Shown here piece after piece: positions 33,745-41,814 of a stretch of DNA of 64,000 nucleotides. The stretch comes from ZYF759 sp046297455. GTDB lineage: Bacteria; Pseudomonadota; Alphaproteobacteria; Rhizobiales; Rhizobiaceae. The stretch is taken from assembly GCA_046297455.1 (NCBI GenBank), contig JBKBIT010000010.1, forward strand, positions 90,530 to 154,529. The letters are read 5' to 3'. Within the stretch, counting starts at the first letter, position 1. Each line of letters begins with the position of its first letter. The notes under the pieces are model-generated. The model was not told where the DNA came from. It saw only the letters and a list, made by a program, of their open reading frames with translations, and ran no database searches. Both the position numbers and the translations under genes were made by a program.

Positions 33745-34512
33745 ATGACCCAACCGCTGGTCGCCGTATCGACCGACACCCGCCAATTCGAGAACTACAA
33801 CTGGCACGCTGCTCCCCAGCAATATCTTGCTGCCGCGCTGGAAGTGGCTGGCGTGTTGCCGGTCCTCGTTCCCTCCTTCGGCGAGCGGCTCGACCTCGAC
33901 GGCCTGCTCGACCGGGTCGACGGGGTGATGCTGACCGGATCGAAGTCGAACGTGAACCCAGCGCTCTATGGCGGCGATGCCGGCGAAAAGAACGGCCCCT
34001 ATGACGACGCGCGCGACGCCACCACGCTGCCCCTGATCCGCAAGGCGATCGCCCGCGGCGTGCCGCTGCTGGCGATCTGCCGCGGCATACAGGAAATGAA
34101 CGTGGCGCTGGGCGGCACGCTGGCGACCGAGATTCAGGACATGGAGGGGCGCATGGACCACCGCGCCCCGCAATCCGACGACCAGGACGAACGTTTCGCC
34201 ATCCGCCACCCGGTGCGCATTGCCGAGGGCAGTTGCCTGGCGGGCATCTTCGGACCCGGCGAGATCATGGTGAATTCGGTCCACCGGCAGGGGATCGGCG
34301 AACTGGCGCCGCGCCTTGCCGTCGAAGCGGTGGCCGAGGACGGCACGGTCGAGGCGGTGTCGGTGACCGGTGCGCCGGGCTTCGCGGTCGGGGTGCAGTG
34401 GCACCCTGAATACTGGGCCGGCACCAACGAGGATTCGGCGCGCATCTTCCGCGCCTTCGGCGAGGCCGTGCGTGCCCATGCCGGACAGAAGTCGCTGCGC
34501 GCAGCCGAGTAG
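33745..34512 (+). CDS. Class I glutamine amidotransferase-like hydrolase (PuuD/gamma-glutamyl-GABA hydrolase family)
   Basis: 255-residue hydrolase with the class I glutaminase triad: C112 in AICRGIQEMN, H220 and E222 in VQWHPEYW. The family hydrolyses gamma-glutamyl bonds, e.g. gamma-glutamyl-GABA in putrescine breakdown. No other putrescine genes are nearby, so the exact substrate is open. ATG 33745 has GGAAG ahead; longer readings add an Arg-rich, non-conserved N-terminus. This putrescine-type PuuD should not be confused with the unrelated urate oxidase PuuD at 47805. Confidence 0.87.
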   Translation: MTQPLVAVSTDTRQFENYNWHAAPQQYLAAALEVAGVLPVLVPSFGERLDLDGLLDRVDGVMLTGSKSNVNPALYGGDAGEKNGPYDDARDATTLPLIRKAIARGVPLLAICRGIQEMNVALGGTLATEIQDMEGRMDHRAPQSDDQDERFAIRHPVRIAEGSCLAGIFGPGEIMVNSVHRQGIGELAPRLAVEAVAEDGTVEAVSVTGAPGFAVGVQWHPEYWAGTNEDSARIFRAFGEAVRAHAGQKSLRAAE

Positions 34513-34586
34513 AGAAGGCGGCCAGGCCCTGCCCCACGTAAGGCGCGGGGGTATCGGCGGCGTTGCCGTCAATGCCTCTCCCGCCT

Positions 34587-35570
34587 TCAGCCCTTGCGGG
34601 ACCCCGGCACGACATGGGCGGTCTCGGGCACCGGTGTGACCGCCTTGTTTGTCGAGAACCATGAGATCAGATTGTCGACCTGCAGATCGGCCATTGCGCC
34701 GCGCGTGTGCTGGCTCGACGATCCCACATGCGGAAACAGTGTCGCGTTGGGCAGATCGATCAGCGCCTGCGGCACGCGCGGTTCGTCACGAAACACGTCG
34801 AGGCCCGCAGCCATGATGGTGCCGTCCGAAAGAGCGGCGATCAGCGCGTCTTCGTCGACGGTGCTGCCCCGCCCCATGCTGATGAAGATGCCCTGCGGAC
34901 CCAGCGCTTCCAGCACCTGACGGTTGACGGCCTTCTCGGTTTCAGGCGTGCCCGGCGCGATCGAGATCAACGTGTCGACATGGGTCGCCAGTTCGATCAG
35001 CGAAGGGAAATAGGCGTATTCGACGCCTTCCACCTTACGACGGCTGTGATAGGCGACTTCCAGACCGAATGCCTCCAGCCGCCGGCCAACCGCCTGGCCG
35101 ATTCGTCCCAGTCCAAAAATGCCGACCTTGCGACCGCGCAGCGTCGAGCGCGACAGGGGGAAAGGCCCATCCTTTTCCCATCTTCCCTGACGCACCCACT
35201 GCTCCGCCTTGCAGAAATCGCGCGCGGTGCACAGCAGAAGGCCGAGCGCAGTGTCGGCCACCTCCTCGGTGAGGACGTCGGGCGTGTTGGTCACCATCAC
35301 GCCGACCTTGCCCGCATGCGGCGCATCGACGAAATCATAGCCGACGCCGAAATTGGCGACGATCTCCAGCTGCGGCAGGGCGTCCATGCACGCCGCGTTG
35401 ACCGGGGTGAATGAGGCAACGCCACGGATTCTGTCGCGCTGTTCCGGCGACAACAGCGACGGATCGGCACGTTCTGCCCTTATCACCTCGAAGGTCTGTT
35501 CAAGCCTCTCGACCGTGCGCGGATGAGCGGGACCGGGGATGAGAACGGCGACGGATTTCAGATCGGCCAA
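34587..35570 (-). CDS. D-isomer-specific 2-hydroxyacid dehydrogenase
   Basis: 327-residue NAD(P)-dependent dehydrogenase of the glyoxylate/hydroxypyruvate reductase type. The nucleotide-binding loop is VGIFGLGRIGQAVGRRL; the catalytic Arg lies in ISIAPGTPETE and downstream FISMGRGSTVDEDAL, Glu in DVFRDEPRVP and His in LFPHVGSSSQHTR. The HSRRK stretch after the second beta strand suggests NADP(H). Substrates may be glyoxylate or hydroxypyruvate. It lies 91 bases downstream of the LacI regulator on the same strand. Confidence 0.88.
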   Translation of the reverse strand: MADLKSVAVLIPGPAHPRTVERLEQTFEVIRAERADPSLLSPEQRDRIRGVASFTPVNAACMDALPQLEIVANFGVGYDFVDAPHAGKVGVMVTNTPDVLTEEVADTALGLLLCTARDFCKAEQWVRQGRWEKDGPFPLSRSTLRGRKVGIFGLGRIGQAVGRRLEAFGLEVAYHSRRKVEGVEYAYFPSLIELATHVDTLISIAPGTPETEKAVNRQVLEALGPQGIFISMGRGSTVDEDALIAALSDGTIMAAGLDVFRDEPRVPQALIDLPNATLFPHVGSSSQHTRGAMADLQVDNLISWFSTNKAVTPVPETAHVVPGSRKG

Positions 35571-35661
35571 GGGTCAACTCCATGCAACTGAGGGCGCGAC
35601 GCGCGCAACCGGCCTCACGGTTTAGAGACGAAGGCCGCCGCCGACAAGCGGGGCACCAGGG

Positions 35662-36681
35662 CTAACGCTCCACCGGCTTGCCGGTCGACTGGCGGACATG
35701 GAGCTCGGGCCGGATGAGTTCCTGCCCGCCCTTGACCTCCTTGCCGGTCAGCCGGTCGAGAAGCGCGCGCGCGGCACGGTGGCCGACATCGCGCTGGCCG
35801 TTCCACACCGTGGTGAGCGCGGGCATCGCGATTGCGGCTTCTTCCAGATCGTCGTAGCCGGTGACCGAGATATCCACCCCCGGCCTGAAGCCCGCGCGCG
35901 CCAACCCGTTCATCAGCCCGATCGCCACCAGGTCGCTCCAGCAAACGGCGGCGGTCGGCTGGTCCTTCATCGCCAGGAAGGCTTCGGTCGACTCGAAGCC
36001 GGCCTGCTTGCTGCGCGGCCCGGGGATGCGCCATTCGGGGCGGACCTCGAGCCCTGCCGCCTGCATGGCAGCCACGTAACCCTGGTAGCGGTCACGGCCG
36101 GTGGAGGTGTCGTCGGTCCCGCCGATCATCGCGATGCGCGTATGACCCAGCGAAATCAGGTGCTCGGTGGCGAGTCCTATTCCATAGGCGTCGTCGCCGC
36201 GAAACACGGGCACGTCCGCGCCCTCGACGGAGCGCGCCACCAGCACCACCGGCAGGCCGTTCTCCTCCGCCATCGCGATGTCGGAGGCCGGCGTCCCGAT
36301 CGCCGGCGACATGATCACCCCGTCGGCGCCGAGCTGCAGCAGCGTGTCGATGAAATTGCGCTGCTTTTCGAGCTGGTCGTAGTGGTTGGACAGAAGAAAC
36401 GTCTGGCGCGAACGGTCGAGCTCGTCCTCGATCGCTCCCAGAATCTCGGCATAGAAGGGATTGATGATGTCGCGCACGACGACGCCGAGAATGCCCGAGC
36501 GCGATGTGCGCAGGCTGGCCGCGCGGCGGTTGTAGATATAGCCGATCTCGCGGGCATGCGCCTTGATGCGTTCCCGCGTGCCGTCGGCGACCAGAGGACT
36601 GTCACGCAGCGCCAGCGACACGGTCGCCGTGGAGACGCCCAACGCTTCGGCAATGGTCGACAGCTTGATCTTCTGTGCCAG
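35662..36681 (-). CDS. LacI-family transcriptional regulator
   Basis: About 340-residue repressor. The N-terminal helix-turn-helix is KLSTIAEALGVSTATVSLAL, followed by the hinge and a periplasmic-binding-protein-like effector domain (starting GILGVVVRDIINPFYAEIL). A typical N-terminus for this family is AQKIKLSTIAEALG. The best ribosome-binding sequence (GGGGAGGCGAGG) precedes a CTG at 36681, whereas the GTG at 36702 has none and touches a perfect LacI-type operator, so I prefer CTG. It probably represses its own gene and perhaps the dehydrogenase downstream. The effector is unknown. Confidence 0.88.
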   Translation of the reverse strand: MAQKIKLSTIAEALGVSTATVSLALRDSPLVADGTRERIKAHAREIGYIYNRRAASLRTSRSGILGVVVRDIINPFYAEILGAIEDELDRSRQTFLLSNHYDQLEKQRNFIDTLLQLGADGVIMSPAIGTPASDIAMAEENGLPVVLVARSVEGADVPVFRGDDAYGIGLATEHLISLGHTRIAMIGGTDDTSTGRDRYQGYVAAMQAAGLEVRPEWRIPGPRSKQAGFESTEAFLAMKDQPTAAVCWSDLVAIGLMNGLARAGFRPGVDISVTGYDDLEEAAIAMPALTTVWNGQRDVGHRAARALLDRLTGKEVKGGQELIRPELHVRQSTGKPVER

Positions 36682-36702
36682 TGCCCTCGCCTCCCCTAGC
36701 AC

Positions 36703-36715
36703 TTAAACCGTTTAA
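36703..36715. promoter_or_regulatory. LacI-type operator before the LacI-family gene
   Basis: TTAAAC-C-GTTTAA is a perfect 6+1+6 inverted repeat with the central CG-rich core typical of LacI/GalR operators. It lies 22-34 bases upstream of the preferred start of the regulator, so autorepression is likely. It may also be read by the same protein elsewhere in the genome. Confidence 0.65.
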
Positions 36716-36746
36716 AGATCGGGTTAAGGCAAGCGGGCCTCAAGAG

Positions 36747-37688
36747 TCAAAGCTTTTTCGCCAGATCGCCGGTCTCGGTGTTGGGCGCGGTGCGGTTGGC
36801 AAGGCGCAACCGGTGTTCGCGATGGACGATGTAGAGCCCGCTCATGACGATGACGGTCGAACCTGCAAACGTCCACAGATCGGGCAGATCGCCGAAGACC
36901 AGATAGCCGGCACCGATCATCCAGACCATCTGCAGATAAGGGTAGGGCGCCAGCGAAGTGGCAGTCGCCTGCTTGAAGGCCTTGATGACGAACCAGTGGC
37001 CGAGACCGCCGAACACGCCGAGCGAGAGGAGAAGGATCAGGATGAACGGGCTCGACGGGATCTCCCCCTGCAGGGGAACGGCGGGCAGCATCAGGATGAC
37101 CGGCGCCAGCGCCGAGTAGAAGATCAGGCTTTCGGCCGTCTCGGTCGCGCCCATCTTGCGGGTGAGGATCGTGTAGAAGGCGTAGGACAGCATCGAGCCA
37201 AGCGCAAACAGATGCCCGATGCCGAAAGCCCCAAAGCCCGGCCGCGTGATCAGAAGCACGCCGACAAAGCCGGCAGCGATCGCCGCCCAGCGCCGCCACC
37301 CGGCCCATTCGCCGAGCATCGGACCGGCCAGGGCGGTGATGACCATAGGCGCGAAGAAGAAGATCGACACCGTCTCCGCTAGCTGCAGCGTCTGCAGGGC
37401 AAGGAAGTTGAAGAAGGTGGAGCCCAACAGGCAGGCCGCGCGGATCGCCTGCATGGGCAGGCTTCGCGTGCGGAACAGCCGGAGGCTCGACCAGACCCGA
37501 AACAGTATCAGGACGAGTACGAGATGAACCGCATAGCGGACCCAGACCACGAAATAGACGTCGAGGCCGCTGACGACCAGATATTTGGCCGTGGTGTCGA
37601 GGCAGGTGAACAGCAGCCCGGTGCAGACCATCAACACGATGGCAGACAAAGGCGCGGCGGTTTCGGTGGTGGATTTGGGGGCGTTCAC
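36747..37688 (-). CDS. EamA-family (DMT) transporter
   Basis: About 313-residue drug/metabolite exporter with ten predicted helices in two five-helix EamA repeats. Typical parts are LDTTAKYLVVSG in helix 1 and VSIFFFAPMVITALAGPMLGE at the end of the first repeat. GTG 37688 is chosen because it removes a 47-residue Arg/Pro-rich extension that would overlap the MarR gene. Substrate unknown. It lies downstream of marR on the same strand (about 85 bases), so MarR may control it. Confidence 0.87.
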   Translation of the reverse strand: MNAPKSTTETAAPLSAIVLMVCTGLLFTCLDTTAKYLVVSGLDVYFVVWVRYAVHLVLVLILFRVWSSLRLFRTRSLPMQAIRAACLLGSTFFNFLALQTLQLAETVSIFFFAPMVITALAGPMLGEWAGWRRWAAIAAGFVGVLLITRPGFGAFGIGHLFALGSMLSYAFYTILTRKMGATETAESLIFYSALAPVILMLPAVPLQGEIPSSPFILILLLSLGVFGGLGHWFVIKAFKQATATSLAPYPYLQMVWMIGAGYLVFGDLPDLWTFAGSTVIVMSGLYIVHREHRLRLANRTAPNTETGDLAKKL

Positions 37689-37773
37689 GGCAACCAGACG
37701 GACAAAGCGGAAACTCACCCCTACAACCGTGGGGGCCGCCCCCGCAAGGCCGGGAAGACCTCTCCCCAACCTA

Positions 37774-38262
37774 TCAGGCGACGGGCTCGGTTTCGATGAC
37801 CTCGTCCGGCTCTTCGGCCTCGTCCTCAAGGGTCATCTCGGAAAGATTGGCTTCCACGCGGGCCAGCAGCTTGGCAAGCTGCTTCTGCTCTTTCTTGTCG
37901 AGCCCTTTGAAGGCAAGTTTCTCGGTCTTGCGCAATGCCTTCTCGATGGCCTTGATCGCCTCGCTGCCGCGTTCGGTCAGATGAATGTTGGCCTGGCGCT
38001 GGTCGTTGACCGAGGCACGCTTCTCCACCATTCCCTGCGCCTGGAGACGCGAAACGGTCTTTGTCACGGTCGGCGGGCGCACGCCCAGCCGCTCCGACAA
38101 TGCACCGGGTGTCAGCCCGTCTTCCTCGGCGAGCGCAATCATCACCTGATCCTGGCCAGCATAGAAGCCGTGTGCGATCAGCCGCGCGGCGAGCGCTGTG
38201 CGGGTCAAACGTGCGGCCGTCTGAAGCCGGTTCAGGACGTTTCCGCGCTTGGTCTTTGACAT
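37774..38262 (-). CDS. MarR-family transcriptional regulator
   Basis: 162-residue winged-helix regulator. The recognition region is LTPGALSERLGVRPPTVTKT followed by VSRLQAQGMVEKRASVNDQR, the wing with the conserved DxR element. The C-terminal tail is acidic (LEDEAEEPDEVIETE). The start at 38262 has AGGGAG eight bases upstream; the ATG two codons earlier is too close to it. Likely regulates the EamA exporter gene behind it. Confidence 0.9.
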   Translation of the reverse strand: MSKTKRGNVLNRLQTAARLTRTALAARLIAHGFYAGQDQVMIALAEEDGLTPGALSERLGVRPPTVTKTVSRLQAQGMVEKRASVNDQRQANIHLTERGSEAIKAIEKALRKTEKLAFKGLDKKEQKQLAKLLARVEANLSEMTLEDEAEEPDEVIETEPVA

Positions 38263-38386
38263 CGCCATTCTCCCTGCACCCGCCGGCGCATCCGTGCCGG
38301 GCTGCATCCAGCTTGCTCCACTCACCCCTCGCGGGCTAGCGTCCGCCAAGCCGATTGACCGTATCGCAAAGCGACATTTCAGAAAG

Positions 38387-39142
38387 ATGACAGCCAGCAA
38401 AACAATATCCACTCCCGAAATCGCCCTGCTGCCGCTGGGCGCGACGGAGCAGCACGGCCCGCATCTGCCTTTCGAGACGGATACGATCATCGCCGGTGGC
38501 GTGGCGGCGCGGCTGGCGACAAAGCTGCCGCATCCGCAAAAGGTGGCTTTCCTGCCGGTGGAAGAGATCGGCTACTCCCCCGAACACTTGGATTTTCCGG
38601 GCAGTAGAAGCCTGGGCTACGAGGAGGCGATCGAGCGCTGGATCGGCATCGGCAGGCAGGCGGCCGAACGCGGCATGCGCAAGTTCGTGATGCTGAACGC
38701 ACATGGCGGAAATTCGCCGCTGATGACCATCGTGGCGACGGAATTGCGAGTGCGCCACGGCATGCTGGCGGTGGGAACCAGCTGGACACGTTTCGGCTAT
38801 CCGTCGGATCTGGTTTCTGAAAAAGAACGCTCGATCGGCATCCATGGCGGTTTCATCGAGACCGCCGTGATGCTGGCGCTCAGGCCAGACCTCGTCGCCA
38901 TGGGGAAGGCGCGGGACTTTCCCTCCGCGCAGAGCCGATTCGCGCGCGATTTCCAGCATCTGCGCGCCTACGGCCCGCACGCCTTCGGCTGGAAGATGGG
39001 CGACCTGTCGAAGGATGGCGTGGCGGGCAATGCGGCGGCCGCCTCCGCGGAGGCTGGCGAGCGGATACTGGATCACGCTGTGGCTGGGCTGGCCGCGCTG
39101 ATGGGGGATGTCGAGCGGTTCGATATGGCGCAACTGCAATGA
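38387..39142 (+). CDS. Creatininase-family amidohydrolase
   Basis: About 251-residue metal-dependent amidohydrolase. Metal-ligand motifs are LLPLGATEQHGPHLPFETDT, MLNAHGGNSPLM and HGGFIETAVML. The family covers creatininase, formamide hydrolases and related enzymes acting on cyclic or N-formyl amides; the substrate cannot be named. The ATG at 38387 is the first in the open part, but similarity may extend upstream of it (IDRIAKRHFRKMTAS), so a non-ATG start further left is possible. Divergent from marR. Confidence 0.82.
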   Translation: MTASKTISTPEIALLPLGATEQHGPHLPFETDTIIAGGVAARLATKLPHPQKVAFLPVEEIGYSPEHLDFPGSRSLGYEEAIERWIGIGRQAAERGMRKFVMLNAHGGNSPLMTIVATELRVRHGMLAVGTSWTRFGYPSDLVSEKERSIGIHGGFIETAVMLALRPDLVAMGKARDFPSAQSRFARDFQHLRAYGPHAFGWKMGDLSKDGVAGNAAAASAEAGERILDHAVAGLAALMGDVERFDMAQLQ

Positions 39143-39151
39143 ACCGTGTTA

Positions 39152-39175
39152 CGTTGTGTACATTCGAACACAACG
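39152..39175. promoter_or_regulatory. Intact operator-like inverted repeat before the dead toxin-antitoxin pair
   Basis: CGTTGTGT and ACACAACG form a perfect 8-base inverted repeat with an 8-base spacer, ending nine bases before the antitoxin ATG. This is the usual place for ribbon-helix-helix antitoxin operators. The repeat has stayed perfect although the genes behind it are broken. Confidence 0.55.
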
Positions 39176-39184
39176 AATAGTGGC

Positions 39185-39438
39185 ATGAGCAGCACCACGA
39201 TGACAGTCCGCCTCCCAACTGAGGCCAAGGAGCAACTGGAGCGTCTCGCGGGACACACCAACCGCAGCCTGTGATTCCTCACGGCCCAAGCTATCGCCGA
39301 CTATGCCGAGCGCGAGCTTTCGATTGTTGAAGGCATCGAGCGGGGCTATCGGACGCTGCGCAAGGCAAACTGGTGCCGCATGAGGACGCCATGAGCCGCA
39401 TCGGGGCCGCAATCGAAAACGCCACGCCAAGGAAATGA
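39185..39438 (+). pseudogene. CopG/RHH-type antitoxin, broken by a stop and a frameshift
   Basis: The first frame gives MSSTTMTVRLPTEAKEQLE and continues to HTNRSL, then a TGA stop at codon 30 (39272-39274), then FLTAQAIADYAERELSIVEG in the same frame. Near 39344 one base appears to be missing: the sequence GKLVPHEDAMSRIGAAIE follows in another frame and runs to a TGA at 39436 that overlaps the toxin ATG. The original product would be a ribbon-helix-helix antitoxin of about 85 residues. Two independent lesions make function very unlikely. Confidence 0.82.
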
Positions 39439-39728
39439 GACGGCTCGTCTGGGCGGAGTCGGCTTTGGCGGATTTCGAGCAGGCAATCACCTATCTCGCA
39501 CAGGAAGACCGCTCGGCCGCAAGGCTTGTGGCGAAGCGCATCGACCACGCATCACGTCAATTGGCTGCGATCCCAACGGGTGGCCCGGGGCGCGTGGCAG
39601 GCACCTAAGAAAAATCCGTGGCACGCTCGCCCTACATTATCGCCTACGCGTTGCAGGCCGAAGCGGTCGTTATTTTGCGCGTCATTCACAGTGCCCGGAA
39701 CTGGCCTGCCGAAAACTGGCCGGAATGA
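39435..39728 (+). pseudogene. ParE/RelE-family toxin, broken by a nonsense codon
   Basis: The frame begins MRRLVWAESALADFEQAITY and reaches GRVAGT, where TAA at codon 58 (39606-39608) stands in place of the tyrosine expected in this family. The frame stays open after it and retains a normal C-terminus (YIIAYALQAEAVVILRVIHS, then ARNWPAENWPE) to TGA at 39726. A 97-codon RelE/ParE-type toxin is thus intact apart from a single base change. The start overlaps the antitoxin stop (ATGA). The short product should be inactive. Confidence 0.85.
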
Positions 39729-39795
39729 AATGGTGCAAACGACCCGCGTCATCACTATATCGCGGACCTGAAACACTGTCCTATCCGAGGCCCCT

Positions 39796-40779
39796 ATGTC
39801 CGACCAGCAAGCGCAGATCCCCGTTACCGTGCTCACCGGCTATCTAGGCTCCGGCAAGACCACGCTGCTCAACCGCATCCTCAGCGAAGACCACGGCAAG
39901 CGCTATGCCGTGATCGTCAACGAGTTCGGCGAGATCGGCATCGACAACGATCTCATCGTGGAATCCGACGAGGAAATCTACGAGATGAACAATGGCTGCA
40001 TCTGCTGCACGGTGCGCGGCGATCTGATCCGCACCGTGGAGGGCCTGATGCGCCGCCCCGGCCGTTTCGACGCGATCCTGGTCGAGACGACGGGCCTGGC
40101 CGATCCGGCGCCGGTCGCCCAGACCTTCTTCATGGATGACGACGTGCGCTCCAAGACCAAGCTCGACGCCGTGGTGGCGCTGGTCGACGCCAAGCACCTG
40201 CCGCTAAGGCTCAAGGATTCCACCGAGGCGGCCGACCAGATCGCCTTTGCCGACGTCGTCGTGCTGAACAAGATCGACCTCGTCAACGAGGACGAGTTGC
40301 GCGAGGTGGAGGCCTCGATCCGCGCGATCAACCCGGCCGCCCGCATCCACAAGACCGAGCGCTCGGGCGTGGACCTGAAGGAAGTGCTCGACCGCGGTGC
40401 CTTCGACCTGAAGCGCGCCGTCGACAACGACCCGCATTTCCTGGATGGCGACGACGATCACCACCACCATCACCACGTGGAGGAGTCCGGCGTCAGGTCG
40501 GTGTCGCTGCGCGCCGGCGACATGGACCCCAAAAGGTTCTTCCCCTGGATCGAGAAGACGACGCAGATCGACGGACCGAACATCCTGCGCCTCAAGGGCA
40601 TCATCGCCATCAAGGACGATCCCGAGCGTTATGTGGTGCAGGGCGTGCACATGATCCTGGAAGGCGACCACCAGCGCGAATGGCGCGAGGGCGAGAAGCG
40701 CGAGAGCCGGCTGGTGCTGATCGGCCGCGACCTCGACGAGGAACGCCTGCGCCGTACCTTCGAAGCGTGCCAGGCCTGA
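39796..40779 (+). CDS. CobW/COG0523-family GTPase (metal chaperone type)
   Basis: 327-residue G3E GTPase. Walker A is GYLGSGKT at residues 15-22, the metal-binding CxCC motif is C68, C70, C71 in NGCICCTVRGDL, and the guanine motif is NKID at 158-161. An acidic-histidine loop DGDDDHHHHHHVEE (six His, 222-227) should bind zinc or a similar metal. The C-terminal CobW_C domain runs from about 235 to 320. COG0523 proteins insert zinc, cobalt or iron into client enzymes. The client here is not obvious; the WD40 gene three bases downstream is the only partner. Confidence 0.92.
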   Translation: MSDQQAQIPVTVLTGYLGSGKTTLLNRILSEDHGKRYAVIVNEFGEIGIDNDLIVESDEEIYEMNNGCICCTVRGDLIRTVEGLMRRPGRFDAILVETTGLADPAPVAQTFFMDDDVRSKTKLDAVVALVDAKHLPLRLKDSTEAADQIAFADVVVLNKIDLVNEDELREVEASIRAINPAARIHKTERSGVDLKEVLDRGAFDLKRAVDNDPHFLDGDDDHHHHHHVEESGVRSVSLRAGDMDPKRFFPWIEKTTQIDGPNILRLKGIIAIKDDPERYVVQGVHMILEGDHQREWREGEKRESRLVLIGRDLDEERLRRTFEACQA

Positions 40780-40782
40780 TTC

Positions 40783-41757
40783 ATGCCCACAGTCGCCCCG
40801 CTCGATCTCGACGCCCACTGCATTGCCGTATCATGGCTGGGCGACGTCCCTCACTTTGCGCTGGCGGACGGTGTCGTCCACCGGCTCGATGGTGGCCACA
40901 AGACGGTGGAGGCCCATGACGGGCTGCTGGCCGCCACCCGGACGCTGGACGGCAAGGCGCTCTTGACGGCCGGCGAGGACGGACGGGTCTGCAAGGTCTC
41001 GCCCGACGGCACGGTGGAGACACTGGCCGAGATCGGCCGCAAATGGGTGACCAGCATCTCCGCCGGCCCGCTGGGCGCGGTCGCCTTCGCATCGGGCCGC
41101 GTCGCCCATGTGCTGCTGCCGGACGGCAAGCAGAAGCAGTTCGAGCATCCCCGCTCGGTGGAGGGCATCGCCTTTGCGCCCAAGGGCCTGAGGATCGCGG
41201 TCGCCCGCTACAATGGCGCCACACTTCATTTCCCCGCCACCGAGGGCAAGCCGACCGAACTGGAATGGGCGGGCGCCCACACGGGCGTCACCTTCTCGCC
41301 CGACGGCAATTTTCTCGTCACCGCCATGCAGGAAAACGCGCTGCATGGCTGGAAGCTTTCCGACGGCAAGCACATGCGCATGTCGGGCTATCCGGCCAAG
41401 GTGAAGAGTTTTTCGTGGAGCGCGAAGGGCAAGTGGCTCGCCTCCTCCGGCGCGCCGGCGGCCATCGTCTGGCCGTTCCAGGCCAAGGATGGGCCGATGG
41501 GCAAGGCGCCGCTGGAACTCAGCACGCGCGGCGACACGATGGTTTCCTGCGTCGCGTGCCACCCCGAGGCCGATATCCTCGCCATCGGATATGGCGACGG
41601 CATGATCATCGCCGCCCGCTTCGTCGACCAGAAGGAGGTGCTCCTGCGCCGGCAGGGACAGGGTGCCGTCACTTCCATGGCCTGGGACGGGGCCGGCCAG
41701 CGCCTGGGCTTCGGCACCGAAACCGGCGAGTGCGGCGTCATCGACATTTCCGCTTGA
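40783..41757 (+). CDS. WD40-repeat beta-propeller protein
   Basis: 324-residue protein built of about seven degenerate WD40-type repeats, visible as recurring patterns such as GAHTGVTFSPDGNFLVTAM and WSAKGKWLASSGAPAAIVW. There is no signal peptide or membrane helix, so it is cytoplasmic. The propeller would be a protein-binding scaffold. Starts three bases after the CobW gene and is surely co-transcribed with it. This gene pair is familiar from other rhizobia, which suggests a shared metal-handling role (inference). Confidence 0.87.
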   Translation: MPTVAPLDLDAHCIAVSWLGDVPHFALADGVVHRLDGGHKTVEAHDGLLAATRTLDGKALLTAGEDGRVCKVSPDGTVETLAEIGRKWVTSISAGPLGAVAFASGRVAHVLLPDGKQKQFEHPRSVEGIAFAPKGLRIAVARYNGATLHFPATEGKPTELEWAGAHTGVTFSPDGNFLVTAMQENALHGWKLSDGKHMRMSGYPAKVKSFSWSAKGKWLASSGAPAAIVWPFQAKDGPMGKAPLELSTRGDTMVSCVACHPEADILAIGYGDGMIIAARFVDQKEVLLRRQGQGAVTSMAWDGAGQRLGFGTETGECGVIDISA

Positions 41758-41797
41758 TCCATAATCACATCAAAGTTAAATGCGCGGGGATCGCAAA

Positions 41798-41812
41798 GAA
41801 CATATCATGAAC
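41798..41812. promoter_or_regulatory. LexA-type SOS box before the radical-SAM/UdgX operon
   Basis: GAAC-ATATCAT-GAAC is an exact GAAC-N7-GAAC, i.e. GTTC-N7-GTTC on the other strand, the known LexA site of Alphaproteobacteria. It ends two bases before the ATG of the radical-SAM gene, so LexA bound here would block transcription or early elongation. The match is seen directly; SOS control is inferred. Confidence 0.8.
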
Positions 41813-41814
41813 AA

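Noticed and set aside
39729..39795. Zur box or cobalamin riboswitch before the CobW gene
   Set aside because: The 67-base gap is too short for the riboswitch and I could not find a Zur-like palindrome.
40459..40476. Six consecutive His codons as a possible cloning tag
   Set aside because: They lie inside the normal acidic-histidine loop of a CobW/COG0523 protein, not at a terminus, and no vector sequence surrounds them.
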